Of a DNA stretch of 64,000 nucleotides, positions 8,408-16,708 are shown piece by piece. Where the stretch lies: contig NZ_CP034142.1 in NCBI RefSeq assembly GCF_003994855.1, positions 4,154,001-4,218,000 of the forward strand, written 5' to 3'. Position numbers and translations under genes: made by a program. How positions within the stretch are numbered: position 1 is the first letter of the stretch; every line of letters begins with the position of its first letter. The notes under the pieces were generated by a model. The model was not told the origin of the DNA and searched no databases. It saw only the letters and a list, made by a program, of their open reading frames with translations. Origin of the DNA: Marinobacter sp. NP-4(2019). Lineage in GTDB: Bacteria > Pseudomonadota > Gammaproteobacteria > Pseudomonadales > Oleiphilaceae.

Positions 8408-9732
8408 GACAGATTCTCCCTCTGTAGTTGACGCAAGTGTTGGTCGTAAGCCTGCTCAAACACCTCCTGGAAGAGACGCTCAAAGCCCTGCTGACGACTG
8501 GACTTCAGTTCACGGTAATAATGCTGGTACATATCCCAGGCCCAGCGACCTTCGTCCTCATGCTGCTGCAAGCCACGACGATAGCCATGAAAACGGCGCA
8601 ACAGGGCTTCCGGGGAAAAGGCGTGAAGGATGGCATCCAGCGCCTCGCGAATGGCTTCACTGGTCGCGACCTGATGGTGCCGCAGGCTCTGCAGGCTCTC
8701 GCTGACCGCCGCCGGCGCGGACAGGTGGACGGGACTGCGCTGGCTGGCAAACAGCGTCTGGACCGTGTCCTGGTAACTCTCGCCCAGGCGCAGCGGGTTG
8801 TCCTCAATCGGCTGCAGCCGCGTCCGCAGCGCCTGGTGGCGGCTGTCCTCACCCTGGTGCAATGCCAGCAACCCCTCCACCGTGGCTTTCAGGGTCTGGC
8901 CGGCTTCTTCCAGGAACAGCCGCATTTCATCACTATCGCCAAAGCCCAGATCGGTGTCCATGCCGTTTAGCAAGGGCGCACCACTGATGTGTTGACGGCT
9001 CTGGTCGGCGGCCTGCTGTCTGTTTTTTCGGGGCAACTGTACTGACATCCTGTCCTGTTCTCCTTGTCTGACCGGCAATCCGACCGCGACATCGCGGTGT
9101 TCCCGGTATTCATCGGTCACTTCGCCTTCGGCCGCGAACCATTTTGGGTCACTGGCCAGCAGACTGTTCTCCTCCCGGGTCTTTACCTCTTCCGTCTGTC
9201 GGGTTTCGTCCGCCGCCCAGTGGTCCAGCGGATCCGCGCTGACCGACTGCCCCGGAGCCGGGGTCAACCCCTGCAGAGGCTCATGACCGGCCGCTTCCAG
9301 TTCCCGGTCCTCCGCGCGCACCAGCCCGCTTTCCTCGACATCCACCAGGGTACGATCCTCGCCCTCACCGGCCGGAACAGGGCCGGCATCGTGGCGGCGA
9401 CCACGGATCAGCTCAGCGCGGATCTGGTAGCGCCCTATGGTTATGGTATCGCCGCTGTTCAGTCGCGCCCGCCGGCCACGGCCGATGGGTTGGCTGGCAC
9501 TGTTGATGTAGGTGCGGCCACTGCGATCAATCAGGCAGAACACGCCGTCAATAAATCGCACCTCGGCGTGTCCTGCCATGGCGCCGGTGCGGTGGGATGA
9601 CAACTTCCAGGTGTCATTCTCCGCTGTGCCAATGGAGCCCCCCGCCATGGTGAAAACATGCTCCGGCAGCAGGCCGCTGCCCGTGGTGGTGGGGTTGCTG
9701 ATTTCCAGCTTCAGTGACTGACGTTCATCCAT
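8404..9732 (-). CDS. tagH: T6SS-associated FHA-domain protein TagH
   Basis: 442 aa. An FHA domain occupies about residues 8-105, with GSIGTAENDTWKLSS, a histidine in GHAEVRFIDGVFCLID and a final RARLNSGDTITIGRYQI strand. A long, charged, probably disordered linker follows (about 110-265), then a helical C-terminal domain (about 275-440) of the type found in T6SS FHA proteins. FHA domains bind phosphothreonine, and in some species TagH-like Fha proteins act with the PpkA/PppA kinase-phosphatase pair; no kinase or phosphatase gene is present in this window, so control by phosphorylation is only possible. It equals VCA0112 by position. Confidence 0.9.
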   Translation of the reverse strand: MDERQSLKLEISNPTTTGSGLLPEHVFTMAGGSIGTAENDTWKLSSHRTGAMAGHAEVRFIDGVFCLIDRSGRTYINSASQPIGRGRRARLNSGDTITIGRYQIRAELIRGRRHDAGPVPAGEGEDRTLVDVEESGLVRAEDRELEAAGHEPLQGLTPAPGQSVSADPLDHWAADETRQTEEVKTREENSLLASDPKWFAAEGEVTDEYREHRDVAVGLPVRQGEQDRMSVQLPRKNRQQAADQSRQHISGAPLLNGMDTDLGFGDSDEMRLFLEEAGQTLKATVEGLLALHQGEDSRHQALRTRLQPIEDNPLRLGESYQDTVQTLFASQRSPVHLSAPAAVSESLQSLRHHQVATSEAIREALDAILHAFSPEALLRRFHGYRRGLQQHEDEGRWAWDMYQHYYRELKSSRQQGFERLFQEVFEQAYDQHLRQLQRENLS

Positions 9733-9754
9733 GTCCGGTTTCCTTGTTATTAAC

Positions 9755-10771
9755 TCAGCGGCGAATCTGGAGGCGAACCGCCGGCAGCTTGCGCGCCTTC
9801 TCCGGCGTCACAAACGAGTTCCAGCCCAGTCGTACCTCGACTCCGGTCTGCATCGGTTTCACATCTTTAGGTCGCATCTGCAGCTCCAGATCGTAGGCCA
9901 ACTGCTCCCGGGTGGTGAATTCCACCAGTTTCAGCAACCGCTGGTGATCCTTGCCGTTGGGCAGGAAGTCGGCGAAACGCTGACGGCCCAGGTTGCGAAT
10001 ACGCAGGATGAATTTGCCACTGCGATCACGGATGCCGTTGCCCACTAGTGTGTCGTACCCCAGGGCTACGTTAGCCCGCCCCAACCGGGTCTGCTGATCG
10101 TCGGGGATGGCGACACGGCGTAACACCCATTGCTCGATACTGACGTCATCCAGATCAAAACAGTGGGCGACAATGCCACTGACCACTTCCGGAGAACGAC
10201 TGCGACCCGCCATCAACCCAGCGTAGGCCAGCATCTTCGACCAGTTCACCGGTGTGGCGTCCCGCAACCGGCTGTCACCCAGGCCCACCAGGGCAAAAAT
10301 ATGATCGGAAAAACCGTCCGACGCCCCGGGCCGGAAGCGCACGTAATACCGGTACTTGCGCCAGGCCCGATGGAACAGCGTCACCAGCCGGTGATTGAAA
10401 AAATCCAGGAAGTGGCGACGAATCCCCAACTCCTGCCCTGCTTCCCAGGCCAGGTCCTCCAGGTAGTAGCCAGGCAGCGGCGACTGCGATCCGTGCAGCC
10501 CCAGGAAACTGACTTCCATCTGATAGGGTGCGTGTTCGTGCTCCGGAGAGAACGCCTGCACCACATCACTGCCCGGGAACCCCAAGCCGGCCGACGCCGA
10601 GAAGCGGATACGCTCACGCCGGGGCTGGTCGTCCTGAGAACGCTCCAGGTCATCCCCATGATGCCGGTGAATCAGATCCACCAGTTGAAAGAAATTGTAG
10701 CGCCGTGCGTTGCCCAGAACCGGCTGCAGCTCGGCTACATCAGCGGCTGCTGACCTTGCTGTAACGTCCAT
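9755..10771 (-). CDS. tssG: T6SS baseplate protein TssG (VasB/ImpH)
   Basis: 338 aa. Typical TssG features are an NARRYNFFQLVDLIHR segment near the N-terminus, the conserved Phe/Gly-rich SASAGLGFPGSDV segment, and RHFLDFFNHRLVTLFHRAW in the middle. The ATG at 10771 has AGGA 9 nt upstream and overlaps the end of tssF by 37 bp. TssG is a wedge subunit of the baseplate with TssF and TssE. Downstream, tagH begins 22 bp after the stop. Confidence 0.94.
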   Translation of the reverse strand: MDVTARSAAADVAELQPVLGNARRYNFFQLVDLIHRHHGDDLERSQDDQPRRERIRFSASAGLGFPGSDVVQAFSPEHEHAPYQMEVSFLGLHGSQSPLPGYYLEDLAWEAGQELGIRRHFLDFFNHRLVTLFHRAWRKYRYYVRFRPGASDGFSDHIFALVGLGDSRLRDATPVNWSKMLAYAGLMAGRSRSPEVVSGIVAHCFDLDDVSIEQWVLRRVAIPDDQQTRLGRANVALGYDTLVGNGIRDRSGKFILRIRNLGRQRFADFLPNGKDHQRLLKLVEFTTREQLAYDLELQMRPKDVKPMQTGVEVRLGWNSFVTPEKARKLPAVRLQIRR

Positions 10772-12507
10772 GTGTACCGTTCCTGATTGTCTGTATTCAC
10801 CACTTCCAGTTGGTGAAAGGCGTTGATGCTCGCGTATAACGCAAAAAACTGGCTGAGAACCGTACCAAACAGGTACAAGTCGCCTTCCGAGGCAAACGCT
10901 GTCTGGTCCAGCTTCAGTACCGACCGAATCCCCCGCACCGGCAACCCCCGCACCATGCGATCCACCGGGGAGGTTTCGATGCCCGCAATGCCGGCCAGCC
11001 GCTTCTGGGATACCCGCTCGGCCTGGCGATCCACCAGCGCGCGGAAGTCATACACCCGCAGCACTGTGCGCAGGGCATCCACGTCCAGCATGGACAGGTA
11101 GTTCAGTGACAGGTTGGAAATCAGTGTCCACAGTAAGCTGCCATCCAGCGTCGGTCGAAGGGTGGCGGTTGGCCGGGTAATGTTGCTGAAGGTGGCGAAC
11201 GCTGGCGTGCTCTCCGTTGCCATGCAGATTTCCCCCACCGCCAGTTGGCTCGGCAGTTGGCGGTTGGTGCAGGTCAGCGTCAGGGAAATCGCTTCCTGCC
11301 GGCTCATGCATTCGGACTCATCGCCCCGCACAAACGACATGTAATGATCGAAGCCGTCCCCTCGGACACTGTCCCGTGCCCGCACCCGGTAATACAGAGC
11401 GGTACGGCCACGATCCCGCTCCACTTCGTGCTGAAAGCTCTCGAATGCGGTGTAAATGCGCGGCTCACCACGCCCGGAGCGGCCTTCCAGCCAGCCTTCC
11501 ACCTGCTCAATACTGAAGACTTCATAGTGATCCGGCGACCGGCTCGACGGTGAAACCCGGTATTCTGTCTGCCGCCCATTGAGATCCACTGGCTCAGCTT
11601 CGTGGCTGAACAGGTTCACTGCCGGCACGCAGTACAGCTGGAAATTCTCTTCCCGCACTTTGGCGTCCGGCGGCAGGATGCGGCTGAAATGAAATCGCAG
11701 GCTGATCTCGTCCGCCTGCACCGCCGGTAACCGCTGACGAAGGCCGTGAATATCCACAAAGCGGAAGGCTTCGGGAAAACTCAGGTATTCCTGCAGAATC
11801 CGGTAACCGGAGTAGGCATTCTTGGGATACGGCAATAATGCTTCGTCATTCCCGAACCCGACTGGCTGCAACATGGTCGCGGGCAGGCGGTATACCGACT
11901 TGCCTACAACCAGTTCAATCCGCTCCAGATAATGGTTCAGCCACAGGTACAGGGTTTCCGCGACATGGTTCTCGCCGCCCAGGTAGAACCGCAGGCTGTC
12001 CATACCCAGGGATGACAGTGGCTGGTCGGTATGTAGCGCCAGATCCACGGTCACGGACGACACTTCCCGGGAATGCTCGGCATGGGCGTTCGCTACGCTA
12101 ACCGGAAACATCTCCACTGCCCGGCAGGTGCGGAACCGGCACTGGGTCTGGCGTGTGGCGTCGCCCAGCGGCCGGCTTTTGATTTCGGTATGCCGATCCA
12201 CCCGCTGACGTTCACTGATGGCATGCAGCTGCGGATCAAACCGCATGATGGTGCAACTGGGCACTGGCCGCAGGTAGTTGGGCCATAGCATGTTGAGCAG
12301 CGAATGGGTGATCTCGGGGAACTCGTCCTCGACTTTTTCCCGGAGTTTGCCGGTCAGAAAGGCAAAGCCTTCCAGTAGCCGTTCGACATCCGGATCGGTG
12401 CTTTGCTCCGACAGAAACCGGGTCAACTGCGGATGGGCATCGGCGAATTCCCTTCCTTGCAATCGCAGAAAGCTCAACTCGTCTCTGTAGAATCGGTTTA
12501 ACTTCAT
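10735..12507 (-). CDS. tssF: T6SS baseplate protein TssF (VasA/ImpG)
   Basis: 590 aa, the normal size. The N-terminus MKLNRFYRDELSFLRLQGRE and the segment FPEITHSLLNMLWPNYLRPV are diagnostic of the VasA family. TssF is the core wedge protein of the baseplate. The ATG at 12507 lies only 24 nt from the base of the long hairpin at 12532-12643, and I see no strong Shine-Dalgarno between them (a GGAG lies about 20 nt upstream of the ATG), so hairpin formation in the mRNA could influence ribosome entry. Its 3' end overlaps tssG by 37 bp. Confidence 0.95.
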   Translation of the reverse strand: MKLNRFYRDELSFLRLQGREFADAHPQLTRFLSEQSTDPDVERLLEGFAFLTGKLREKVEDEFPEITHSLLNMLWPNYLRPVPSCTIMRFDPQLHAISERQRVDRHTEIKSRPLGDATRQTQCRFRTCRAVEMFPVSVANAHAEHSREVSSVTVDLALHTDQPLSSLGMDSLRFYLGGENHVAETLYLWLNHYLERIELVVGKSVYRLPATMLQPVGFGNDEALLPYPKNAYSGYRILQEYLSFPEAFRFVDIHGLRQRLPAVQADEISLRFHFSRILPPDAKVREENFQLYCVPAVNLFSHEAEPVDLNGRQTEYRVSPSSRSPDHYEVFSIEQVEGWLEGRSGRGEPRIYTAFESFQHEVERDRGRTALYYRVRARDSVRGDGFDHYMSFVRGDESECMSRQEAISLTLTCTNRQLPSQLAVGEICMATESTPAFATFSNITRPTATLRPTLDGSLLWTLISNLSLNYLSMLDVDALRTVLRVYDFRALVDRQAERVSQKRLAGIAGIETSPVDRMVRGLPVRGIRSVLKLDQTAFASEGDLYLFGTVLSQFFALYASINAFHQLEVVNTDNQERYTWTLQQGQQPLM

Positions 12508-12531
12508 AACTACTGCACCAAGTTTGGCTCC

Positions 12532-12643
12532 GAGCAGGGGAAGGGTGCGCTTTCCAAAAGACGCTCAAGCCCATCCATGGGGCGCTTGGGCTCCGCCATC
12601 CCTGGCCCCGCACACTTTTGGAAAGCGCACCCTTCCCCTGCTC
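12532..12643 (-). repeat. Twin GGA-hairpin palindromic element, copy B (between tssE and tssF)
   Basis: A perfect 29 bp inverted repeat (12532-12560 with 12615-12643) encloses a 54 nt core. Mini-hairpins lie at 12570-12581 and 12595-12606; in the operon sense strand (minus) they read GCCAGGGATGGC and CCCATGGATGGG, again with A[G/T]GGAT loops. Compared with copies A and C the two hairpins are in swapped order and their stems have changed on both sides (for example TACA/TGTA against GCC/GGC), so base pairing is kept while sequence is not. The stem end nearest the core keeps TTTCCAAAAG; the rest of the stem is unique to this locus. Confidence 0.9.
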
Positions 12644-12664
12644 TCATCCTTGCCTGCGAACTAC

Positions 12665-13105
12665 TCACATCACTCTGTAGTAGCGCTTGTCGTCCAATAA
12701 CAAATCGATCGTGGTTTTGTCGTCTTCCGAACCAACCCTCAGATAGACCGTCACCTGAAACCGTAACTGCAAGGGGTCTGGCCCCTGCGGCAGATTAACG
12801 ACATCAACCCGCTTCACCCTGGGTTCAAACTTCTCAATGCACTGTCGGATCGCGCCGCGAATCTGGACACTCAGATCATGGGTGCCGAGCGTGGCGTCGT
12901 TGAAATCCAGCAATCCCAGGTCCGGTACGCTGGCGCTGTTGCCCGGGTGGGCGTTCAGCAGGCGGACCAGATGGCGCTTGATGGATTCAACAACGTGGGT
13001 GACTTCGTCCATGCTCTGGCCGGCCGGCTCGGCCGCCTGTTCCAGTCGTTCGAACAGGCTGCCGGTGCTGGCCTGCGATCCGTCGCTGGCCGGGTGATTG
13101 AACAC
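12665..13105 (-). CDS. tssE: T6SS baseplate protein TssE (gp25-like)
   Basis: 146 aa, starting at a GTG (13105) with AAGGA about 7 nt upstream and only 3 bp after the tssC stop. The core region has SIKRHLVRLLNAHPGNSASV followed by PDLGLLDFND and an IEKFEPRVKRVDV strand, which is the gp25/lysozyme-like fold shared with phage baseplate wedge proteins. TssE sits at the sheath-baseplate junction. After its stop, 21 bp separate it from the long hairpin copy B, which divides the tssBCE part of the locus from tssF onward. Confidence 0.93.
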   Translation of the reverse strand: MFNHPASDGSQASTGSLFERLEQAAEPAGQSMDEVTHVVESIKRHLVRLLNAHPGNSASVPDLGLLDFNDATLGTHDLSVQIRGAIRQCIEKFEPRVKRVDVVNLPQGPDPLQLRFQVTVYLRVGSEDDKTTIDLLLDDKRYYRVM

Positions 13106-13108
13106 GGA

Positions 13109-14590
13109 TTAATCCTTGTCCAGTCGGCCAACCAGTGACAGTTCGAAGTTGGCGCCCATGTACTTGAAGTGCGGACGCACCGCCAGGGACACCTGGTACC
13201 AGCCCGGATCGCCTTCCACATCCGAGACGGTTACCTGCGCGGCACGCAGGGGGCGGCGGCTGCGGACTTCGGCCGGTGGGTTTTCCTGGTCGGCCACGTA
13301 TTGGCGGATCCAGGTGTTCAGTTCCCGCTCCAGGTCCTGACGCTCTTTCCAGGAGCCGATCTGTTCGCGCTGCAGCACTTTGATGTAGTGCGCCAGGCGG
13401 TTGACGATCATCATGTAAGGCAGTTGCGTACCCAGCTTGTAGTTGGTTTCCGCTTCCTTGCCTTCCTTGGTGTTGGGGAACTGTTTGGGCTTCTGTACCG
13501 AGTTGGCGGAGAAGAATGCTGCATTGTCGCTGCCCTTGCGCATGGTCAGGGCGATGAAGCCTTCGTCGGCCATTTCGTATTCGCGACGGTCGGTGATCAG
13601 CACTTCGGTGGGTATCTTGGCTTCCAACTGGCCGAAGGATTCAAACAGGTGCACCGGCAGGTCTTCCACCGCGCCGCCACTTTGCGGGCCGATGATATTC
13701 GGGCACCAGCGATACTTGGCGAAGCTTTCGGTCAGGCGCGTGGCCAACAGGTAGGCGGTGTTGCCCCACAGGTAATGCTCGTGGTCGCCGGACACATCTT
13801 CCTTGTAGTTGAAGCTGCGCACCGGGTTTTCGGTGGGATCGTAGGGTACCCGCAACAGGAAGCGCGGCGATGTCAGCCCCAGGTAGCGGGCGTCTTCGGA
13901 CTCACGCAGGGAGCGCCATTTGGCGTATTTTGGCCCTTCGAAAACCGCCTTCAGTTCCTTGATGGCCGGCAGTTCCTGGTAGCTGTCGACGCCGAAGAAC
14001 GACGGCGCGACCGAGGACAGGAATGGTGCATGGGCCATAGCGCCGACGGAGGACACATACTGCAGCAGTTTCATGTCCGGTGTGGACGGGGTGAACGCGT
14101 AGTTGCCGACCACGGCACCGACCGGCTCGCCACCGAACTGGCCGTACTCGGTGGAATATATGTGTTTGTAAAAACCGGCCTGGGTGACATCCGGGGCAAA
14201 TTCGAAATCTTCCAGCAGCTCGGCTTTGGTGGCATGGAGAATGTCCACCTTGATGTTCTCGCGGAATTCGGTGCGATCGACCATCAGTTTCAGGCCGCGC
14301 CAGGACGATTCCAGTTCCTGCAGTTTCGGCGCGTGCAGGATTTCATCCATCTGGGCGCTGATCTTTCGATCCAGCTCAACCACCATCTGGTCCACCAGCG
14401 CCTTGTTGACCGGCTGGCCTTTCTCATCGCTTTTCAGCAGGTTGGCAATGAACGTCGCCACTCCTTTGCGGGCCACATCGTAGCCCTCGTCGGCCGGCGC
14501 CATACGGCTGTTGGCCATGACCTGATCCAGCAAGGACCCTTCTGCTACGGATTCGGAGGCAGCCGATTGCTGCACAGCAGTATCAGACAT
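13109..14590 (-). CDS. tssC: T6SS contractile sheath large subunit TssC (VipB)
   Basis: 493 aa, the usual length. Recognisable segments include ELESSWRGLKLMVDRTEFRE, GEPVGAVVGNYAFTPSTPDM, FLLRVPYDPTENPVRSFNY, and a C-terminal tail PHFKYMGANFELSLVGRLDK. With TssB it forms the contractile tube, and an N-terminal helix of TssC is the ClpV recognition site once the sheath contracts. The gene begins 57 bp after tssB ends and is followed after 3 bp by tssE. Confidence 0.97.
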   Translation of the reverse strand: MSDTAVQQSAASESVAEGSLLDQVMANSRMAPADEGYDVARKGVATFIANLLKSDEKGQPVNKALVDQMVVELDRKISAQMDEILHAPKLQELESSWRGLKLMVDRTEFRENIKVDILHATKAELLEDFEFAPDVTQAGFYKHIYSTEYGQFGGEPVGAVVGNYAFTPSTPDMKLLQYVSSVGAMAHAPFLSSVAPSFFGVDSYQELPAIKELKAVFEGPKYAKWRSLRESEDARYLGLTSPRFLLRVPYDPTENPVRSFNYKEDVSGDHEHYLWGNTAYLLATRLTESFAKYRWCPNIIGPQSGGAVEDLPVHLFESFGQLEAKIPTEVLITDRREYEMADEGFIALTMRKGSDNAAFFSANSVQKPKQFPNTKEGKEAETNYKLGTQLPYMMIVNRLAHYIKVLQREQIGSWKERQDLERELNTWIRQYVADQENPPAEVRSRRPLRAAQVTVSDVEGDPGWYQVSLAVRPHFKYMGANFELSLVGRLDKD

Positions 14591-14647
14591 ACTACATCCC
14601 TTCAGTACGTTTTGATTAAAGTCGGAAATCGATTGCGAGCCTTCGGA

Positions 14648-15145
14648 TTACTCGGCTTTTTCTGTGGCCAGATCCAGTTCGGCCAACAGCTTGCCCCGGG
14701 CGTCTTCGTTGTCCAGCAGCTCCTGCAGCTTGGATCGGAATGACGGCACATTACCCAGCGGACCTTTCAGGGCAACCAGGGCTTCACGCAGCTCGATCAG
14801 CTTGTTGAGCTCAGGCACCTGACGGGCAATGCCATCCGGGGAGAAATCGTCCAGGGTCTGGAATTCCAGGTTCACCGGCAGTTCGTCGGCTTCTTCATCC
14901 AGCTGGTTGGACACCGTAGTGGAAAGGGTAAGACCGGCTTCCTTCATGACAGAACGGAAGTTGTTCTTGTCGACGGAAACGGCCTTGCGGTCCTCGATGG
15001 GGGTTTCCTCGGGCTGTCCCTTGAAGTCGCCGACCACGAACATCTTCAGCGGCAGTTCGGTTTCAGCCTGCTGATCGCCGGTGGCGGGGACATATTTGAT
15101 ATTGATGCGCTCTTTAGGCGCGACGGAACCGTCTTTTGAAGACAT
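14648..15145 (-). CDS. tssB: T6SS contractile sheath small subunit TssB (VipA)
   Basis: 165 aa. I chose the ATG at 15145 (MSSKDGSVAPKERINIKY) because AGGGA lies 9 nt upstream; an earlier ATG at 15169 lacks a ribosome site. Family signatures are INIKYVPATGDQQAETELPL, KMFVVGDFKG and LNFETLDDFSPD-like text (here LEFQTLDDFSPDGIARQVPE). TssB and TssC assemble into the sheath. It is the first gene of the locus on the minus strand, so the main operon promoter should lie in 15146-15337. Confidence 0.96.
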   Translation of the reverse strand: MSSKDGSVAPKERINIKYVPATGDQQAETELPLKMFVVGDFKGQPEETPIEDRKAVSVDKNNFRSVMKEAGLTLSTTVSNQLDEEADELPVNLEFQTLDDFSPDGIARQVPELNKLIELREALVALKGPLGNVPSFRSKLQELLDNEDARGKLLAELDLATEKAE

Positions 15146-15337
15146 GCGCTTGCTCCCTGTGCAAATCATTTGCAGTTGTTCAATCCCTTGTGCATACCCT
15201 CCCGGTACGCAACGGCAAAAACTCTACACAGGATGATATCCATTCTCAAGCAAAAACTGGCCAACGTGTAGCAAAAATGTGCGTCCGGGCAAAGTTTTGC
15301 CAAACAGAGCCCGGATCGGCACCGCTGCCTCCCGCTG
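15146..15337 (-). promoter_or_regulatory. Upstream region of the T6SS operon
   Basis: 192 bp between tssB and the thioesterase gene, both minus strand. A perfect 6-2-6 inverted repeat, GGCAAA-GT-TTTGCC, lies at 15288-15301, about 143-156 nt upstream of the tssB start, and could be an operator. Two sequences that resemble sigma-54 promoters on the minus strand (15248-15264 and 15287-15304) have a GG-to-GC spacing one base too short, so I do not call them promoters. I see no clear sigma-70 promoter. Confidence 0.3.
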
Positions 15338-15829
15338 TTAACGGCGTTTCGGCGTCCAGGCCCAGATCATTTCGATCTCGATGGGCTCCTGGTTTTCGCT
15401 GTCACGAATGGTCACCGGCACGGAGGTTTCCCCTTTGTCGTCCACCCGCATCCGCTCCCGTTGCTCCGGGGTCAGGTGAGCTTCCACGGTCATGTCACCC
15501 TTGGCGCGACGGGTGTACTCCGCATGGGCGGTCTTGATCACGGGCACCTTGTCGTCCGGTACGTTCAGGCCCACCAAGAAGCCGGTGGCGGACTCCGCCA
15601 GCAGCAGGGAGGCCACGGCGTGAACACCACCAATGTGATTCTGCACCCGACGCTTATTGGCGATACTGATCACACAGCGTTCCGCGTCCAGATGCTCGAT
15701 GCGGATACCGGCGGTACCGGTGAATGGCACCACTTTACCGAAAAACAGGGTCAGCGCCCGCGACCGGGCAAAGGTAGGTAATTTGTTGATCTTGCCGACA
15801 ATACCGGCCAGTTTGTTGGTGGTGGCCAT
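15338..15829 (-). CDS. DUF4442 hotdog-fold thioesterase-like protein
   Basis: 163 aa from the ATG at 15829 (MATTNKLAGIVGK), which has GGAG about 10 nt upstream; an earlier in-frame start at 15877 is less well placed. The sequence contains a hotdog-fold core: RRVQNHIGGVHAVASLLLAE (the long central helix, with His and Glu in the positions used by PaaI-like thioesterases) and a following VIKTAHAEYTRRAKGDM strand. DUF4442 proteins resemble acyl-CoA thioesterases, but the substrate is unknown. The divergently placed acyl-CoA-binding protein gene next door fits an acyl-CoA related role; this is inference. Confidence 0.75.
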   Translation of the reverse strand: MATTNKLAGIVGKINKLPTFARSRALTLFFGKVVPFTGTAGIRIEHLDAERCVISIANKRRVQNHIGGVHAVASLLLAESATGFLVGLNVPDDKVPVIKTAHAEYTRRAKGDMTVEAHLTPEQRERMRVDDKGETSVPVTIRDSENQEPIEIEMIWAWTPKRR

Positions 15830-15984
15830 GGACCTTACTCCGGTTAGCTGAAATTTTGAGGCAGGACAATAACCCATTCGTCGAAGGAAAGGAACGATCA
15901 GTCAATGACGCCCGCCACCTCTGTGGCTATACTCGGCAAAACCGTACTTAGCGGATAACCCTCTCAATAACAAAGGAAAGAGAC

Positions 15985-16245
15985 ATGAGTGACCTGAAAA
16001 CCCAGTTTGACGAAGCCGTTAATTACATCCAGACCGCCGAAGGCGACTTCAAGCCGTCCAACGAGATGAAGCTGGAATTCTACGCGCTGTACAAGCAGGC
16101 AACCGAAGGGGATGTCAGCGGCAAGCGCCCAGGCATGATGGATTTCGTGGGTCGCGCCAAGTACGACGCCTGGGCGGAACTGAAAGGCACTTCCAGCGAT
16201 GAAGCCATGCAGAAGTACATTGACAAGCTCAATGCCCTGAAATAA
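15985..16245 (+). CDS. Acyl-CoA-binding protein (ACBP)
   Basis: 86 aa, full length for the family. The four-helix ACBP signature is plain: FDEAVNYIQTAEGDFKPSNE, then KLEFYALYKQATEGDVSGKR, and GRAKYDAWAELKGTSSDEAM with the conserved Lys/Tyr/Trp residues that hold the acyl-CoA phosphates and adenine. GGAAAGAGAC precedes the ATG. ACBP keeps long-chain acyl-CoA soluble and protected from thioesterases. It is uncommon in bacteria but found in lipid-storing marine species. It is divergent from the DUF4442 thioesterase gene, with 155 bp between their start codons. Confidence 0.95.
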   Translation: MSDLKTQFDEAVNYIQTAEGDFKPSNEMKLEFYALYKQATEGDVSGKRPGMMDFVGRAKYDAWAELKGTSSDEAMQKYIDKLNALK

Positions 16246-16326
16246 CCCCGCCAAACCCGTTGCCGGCCGGTGCACCGCCCCAGATGGCGGATCGGGCCCC
16301 GAAGCCGGCAGCACGCCCGAAAAATT

Positions 16327-16355
16327 TTGCGACATTCAAATGATTGTCATAAGAT
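16327..16355 (+). promoter_or_regulatory. Candidate sigma-70 promoter for the integrase-domain gene
   Basis: TTGCGA (16327-16332) and TAAGAT (16350-16355) are separated by 17 bp, each matching the consensus at four of six positions. The site lies 42 nt upstream of the ATG at 16397. An AACAACAA stretch (16370-16377) lies in the leader. Confidence 0.35.
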
Positions 16356-16396
16356 GCGCGCAACATAAAAACAACAATGCATCCGGAAGAGTAACC

Positions 16397-16708
16397 ATGG
16401 ACATTACCGAGGCGCTGGAACAATCCCAGCCGGGCCTTGTTGGCCGCGTTAACGAAGCAATCCAGAAACATCAGCTGAACCAGCGGGCAGAGCAGACTTA
16501 CCTGCACTGGATATCAAGGTTTGTGCTTTTTCACGAACTGAAGGATCCGCAAAACCTGGAAACGGGTGACCGCCAGCTGTTTCTCACCTACCTGAAGGAC
16601 AGAATCCAGTTGTCACGGGCACGGCTGAACCAGGCAAGCCAGGCTTTGACGTTTTTCTATGAGGACGTACTGGGGAAAACCGAAGCAGAGCAGATTGTAG
16701 CCGCCTAG
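16397..16708 (+). CDS. Orphan phage-integrase N-terminal (SAM-like) domain protein
   Basis: 103 aa from the ATG at 16397, preceded by GGAAGAG; an upstream in-frame start at 16340 lies before the candidate promoter -10 and is unlikely. The segment RAEQTYLHWISRFVLFHEL followed by a short linker and LTYLKDRIQLSRARLNQAS, then QALTFFYEDVLG, matches the core-binding domain at the start of integron-type tyrosine recombinases. There is no catalytic domain (no R-HxxR-Y residues) and none follows downstream. It could therefore bind DNA without cutting it. Its stop overlaps the convergent gene by 4 bp. Function unknown. Confidence 0.7.
   Translation: MDITEALEQSQPGLVGRVNEAIQKHQLNQRAEQTYLHWISRFVLFHELKDPQNLETGDRQLFLTYLKDRIQLSRARLNQASQALTFFYEDVLGKTEAEQIVAA

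Noticed and set aside
13169..14743. 524-codon plus-strand frame opposite tssC
   Set aside because: Exact shadow of tssC/tssB codon structure, no start signals, no domain.
15248..15304. Sigma-54 promoters upstream of tssB
   Set aside because: Two near matches on the minus strand have the GG and GC elements one base too close together.
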